DNA of 64,000 bases. Origin: CAYMPH01 sp964529415 (lineage in GTDB: Bacteria > Spirochaetota > UBA4802 > UBA5550). The notes below the pieces were generated by a model. That model had not been told where the DNA came from. It saw only the letters and a list, made by a program, of their open reading frames with translations, and did not search any database. Positions 62,629 through 64,000 of the stretch are shown piece by piece. Each line of letters opens with the position of its first letter. Positions within the stretch are counted from its first letter, which is position 1. The translations under genes were made by a program, and so were the position numbers. The stretch is from the NCBI GenBank assembly GCA_964529415.1, contig CAZGWD010000010.1:62001-126000 (forward strand). The letters are read 5' to 3'.

Positions 62629-63183
62629 TCAGATCCGGCTGTATTTTTTCACGCCCTGTTCGTATAGATCATTTCCATATATGTCATTGATCACTATAAC
62701 AGGAAAATTTTCAACTTCCAGTTTTCTGATTGCTTCAGGACCTAAATCCTCGTACGCAATTATTTCAGATTTTTTTATGCATTTTGATATCAGCGCCCCT
62801 GCCCCGCCTGTTGCTGCAAAATATATCGCTCTGTATTTCCTGATTGAGTCAACGACTTCCCGGGATCTGCTCCCCTTTCCTATCATACCCTTTAAACCAA
62901 GCTCAATAAGTTTTGGAGTAAATGCATCCATGCGGCAGCTGGTAGTCGGTCCGGCTGACCCGATAGCATAACCCGGCCTTGCAGGTGCCGGACCGACATA
63001 ATAAATGATCTGCCCCCGGATATCAAAAGGCAGAACTTCGCCTTTATTTATTGAATCAACAAGCCTTTTGTGTGCAGTGTCGCGTCCTGTATATATTACA
63101 CCTGATATAAAAATGGTATCACCGCTTTTTAATTCAGAAATTTTTTCATCAGTTAAAGGCGTAGTTATATGATGCTCAGCCAT
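62629..63183 (-). CDS. Fumarate hydratase class I, beta subunit
   Basis: A 184-residue protein matching the C-terminal (beta) half of iron-sulfur class I fumarases: the early ITTPLTDEKISELKSGD, then GPTTSCRMDAFTPKLIELGL and GAGALISKCIK. It assembles with the alpha subunit around a 4Fe-4S cluster to interconvert fumarate and malate. It follows the alpha gene after 12 bp. Two-subunit class I fumarases are common in anaerobes. Confidence 0.92.
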   Translation of the reverse strand: MAEHHITTPLTDEKISELKSGDTIFISGVIYTGRDTAHKRLVDSINKGEVLPFDIRGQIIYYVGPAPARPGYAIGSAGPTTSCRMDAFTPKLIELGLKGMIGKGSRSREVVDSIRKYRAIYFAATGGAGALISKCIKKSEIIAYEDLGPEAIRKLEVENFPVIVINDIYGNDLYEQGVKKYSRI

Positions 63184-63195
63184 TTTGTTTCTCCA

Positions 63196-64000
63196 TCAGA
63201 ATTCACACTCTTTATGCCTGCTTGAGTGACAGTTTATATTTACAGCAAGAGGCAGCGATGCGATGTGACATGGATGCATCTCAATATGCACTGCCAGGGC
63301 AGTTGTACTGCCTCCCAGACCCAGAGGACCTATACCAAGTTTATTTATACTCTCAAGCAGCTCCTTTTCCATCTCATCAAGCTCAGGATCAGGATTTGAT
63401 GATCCGATAGTACGCAGCAGGGATTTTTTAGATATTAGAGCAGCCTTTTCAAATGTACCGCCGATACCAACTCCTACAATAACCGGCGGACACGGATTGG
63501 CTCCAGCTTCCTTTACAATCTGAATTATACTTTTTTTAATTCTATCCTTACCGTCTGAAGGCTTAAGCATCACAATCCGGCTCATATTCTCGCTGCCTCC
63601 GCCTTTTGGAGCAAGAATAATTTTCAGGCGTTTTCCCTTCACAGGTTCAAAATGTATTATTGCAGGAGTATTGTCTCCGGTATTTTTTCTGGTGAATGGA
63701 TGGCATATTGATTTCCTTAAATATCCTTCTCCATATCCCTTGCGGACTCCTTCATTTATTGCATCAGTTAATGTACCGCCTTCAATACTTACTTCATCGC
63801 CAAGCTCAACAAAAAAAACTGAAAAACCTGTATCCTGACATAGAGCAATTTTTTCATTACGGGCAATTTCCTGATTTTTCAAAAGCTGATCAAGAATTTC
63901 GCTTCCTATGGGAGACTCTTCTGTTTTTCTAAATTTATTTAAAGCAGCAACAACATCATCACCAAGATCAAAATTAGCATCCTGACACATCAATGATACA
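63196..64000 (-). CDS. Fumarate hydratase class I, alpha subunit (5' end outside window)
   Basis: The frame is open to the right edge, so the true start lies beyond 64000; a TTG at 63993 is only an internal codon. The visible 266 residues contain the alpha-subunit core: IALCQDTGFSVFFVELGD, then PKGGGSENMSRIVMLKPSDG, and NPCPPVIVGVGIGGTFEKAA, with cluster-binding cysteines in the first and last of these. The C-terminal ends at HKECEF. It heads the alpha-beta-malic enzyme operon. Confidence 0.93.
   Translation of the reverse strand, partial: VSLMCQDANFDLGDDVVAALNKFRKTEESPIGSEILDQLLKNQEIARNEKIALCQDTGFSVFFVELGDEVSIEGGTLTDAINEGVRKGYGEGYLRKSICHPFTRKNTGDNTPAIIHFEPVKGKRLKIILAPKGGGSENMSRIVMLKPSDGKDRIKKSIIQIVKEAGANPCPPVIVGVGIGGTFEKAALISKKSLLRTIGSSNPDPELDEMEKELLESINKLGIGPLGLGGSTTALAVHIEMHPCHIASLPLAVNINCHSSRHKECEF

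Noticed and set aside
1..64000. tRNA, rRNA, riboswitch or prophage genes
   Set aside because: I looked for characteristic tRNA arms, rRNA segments and phage structural or integrase genes and saw none, but this was by eye and short RNAs could be missed.

Overview
The window looks like part of the chromosome of an AT-rich, diderm, probably anaerobic or microaerobic free-living bacterium that spends much of its coding capacity on signal transduction. Lipoprotein-type and cleavable signal peptides, a class I adenylate cyclase, a MoxR/Bat operon, a two-subunit iron-sulfur fumarase, a GGGtGRT protein with an Fe-S scaffold, and 7TM sensor modules with a YPxGNF motif (which I associate with Leptospira-type signalling proteins) together suggest a spirochaete or a relative. 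This placement is inference; no rRNA or tRNA is visible to test it. Most genes are on the minus strand.

Layout, left to right. 1-5.4 kb: a Cache-domain sensor cut by the window edge, a class I adenylate cyclase and an HD-GYP protein. 5.5-8.3 kb: mazG (plus strand), ppnP, a START-domain exported protein and a vapBC-type toxin-antitoxin pair. 8.3-15.8 kb: a complete moxR - DUF58 - DUF4381-like - batA - batB - batC - batD operon, with palindromic repeats invading the starts of two of its genes. 15.8-17.0 kb: a RAYT (Y1/REP-associated) transposase gene with clusters of an 11-bp repeat (GGGGTCAGAGC and its complement) on both sides; more clusters lie at 29.8-30.1 and 39.75-39.95 kb. 17.1-29.6 kb: a 13-gene chemosensory operon with two CheW, two CheR-type proteins, CheB, CheA, three receiver proteins, a STAS protein, one large poly-HAMP receptor, a metallo-beta-lactamase-fold protein and an unrecognised coiled-coil protein. 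No flagellar gene is in the window.

30-47.2 kb: two-component genes: a solute-binding-type sensor kinase with a receiver, a 1576-residue receiver-multi-PAS-GAF kinase, a receiver-PAS-HD-GYP protein, a HisKA_2 kinase with a NarL-type regulator, a HisKA_3 kinase, further receivers and a hybrid kinase. Several are recent-looking paralogues. 47.5-51.7 kb (plus strand): a broken HicB-type gene, gatA, a TPR lipoprotein, moaA and an AEC transporter. 51.7-58.4 kb: a membrane HD-GYP protein and a roughly 1800-residue protein joining duplicated 7TM modules, GAF, PAS, histidine kinase, receiver and SpoIIE phosphatase. 58.5-64 kb: central and redox metabolism (GGGtGRT protein, Fe-S scaffold, ferredoxin-thioredoxin reductase catalytic chain, glutaredoxin-like protein, malic enzyme, fumarase beta and a partial alpha subunit).

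The most novel-looking signals are non-coding. (1) The RAYT-associated GGGGTCAGAGC clusters. (2) A roughly 31-bp motif recurring in the same orientation upstream of at least five signalling transcription units and ending in the -35 box of good sigma-70-like promoters. (3) A 112-bp GC-rich element between 12-bp direct repeats, inserted between such a promoter and its regulator gene. The most unusual proteins are the kinase-phosphatase chimera and the composition of the chemosensory operon.
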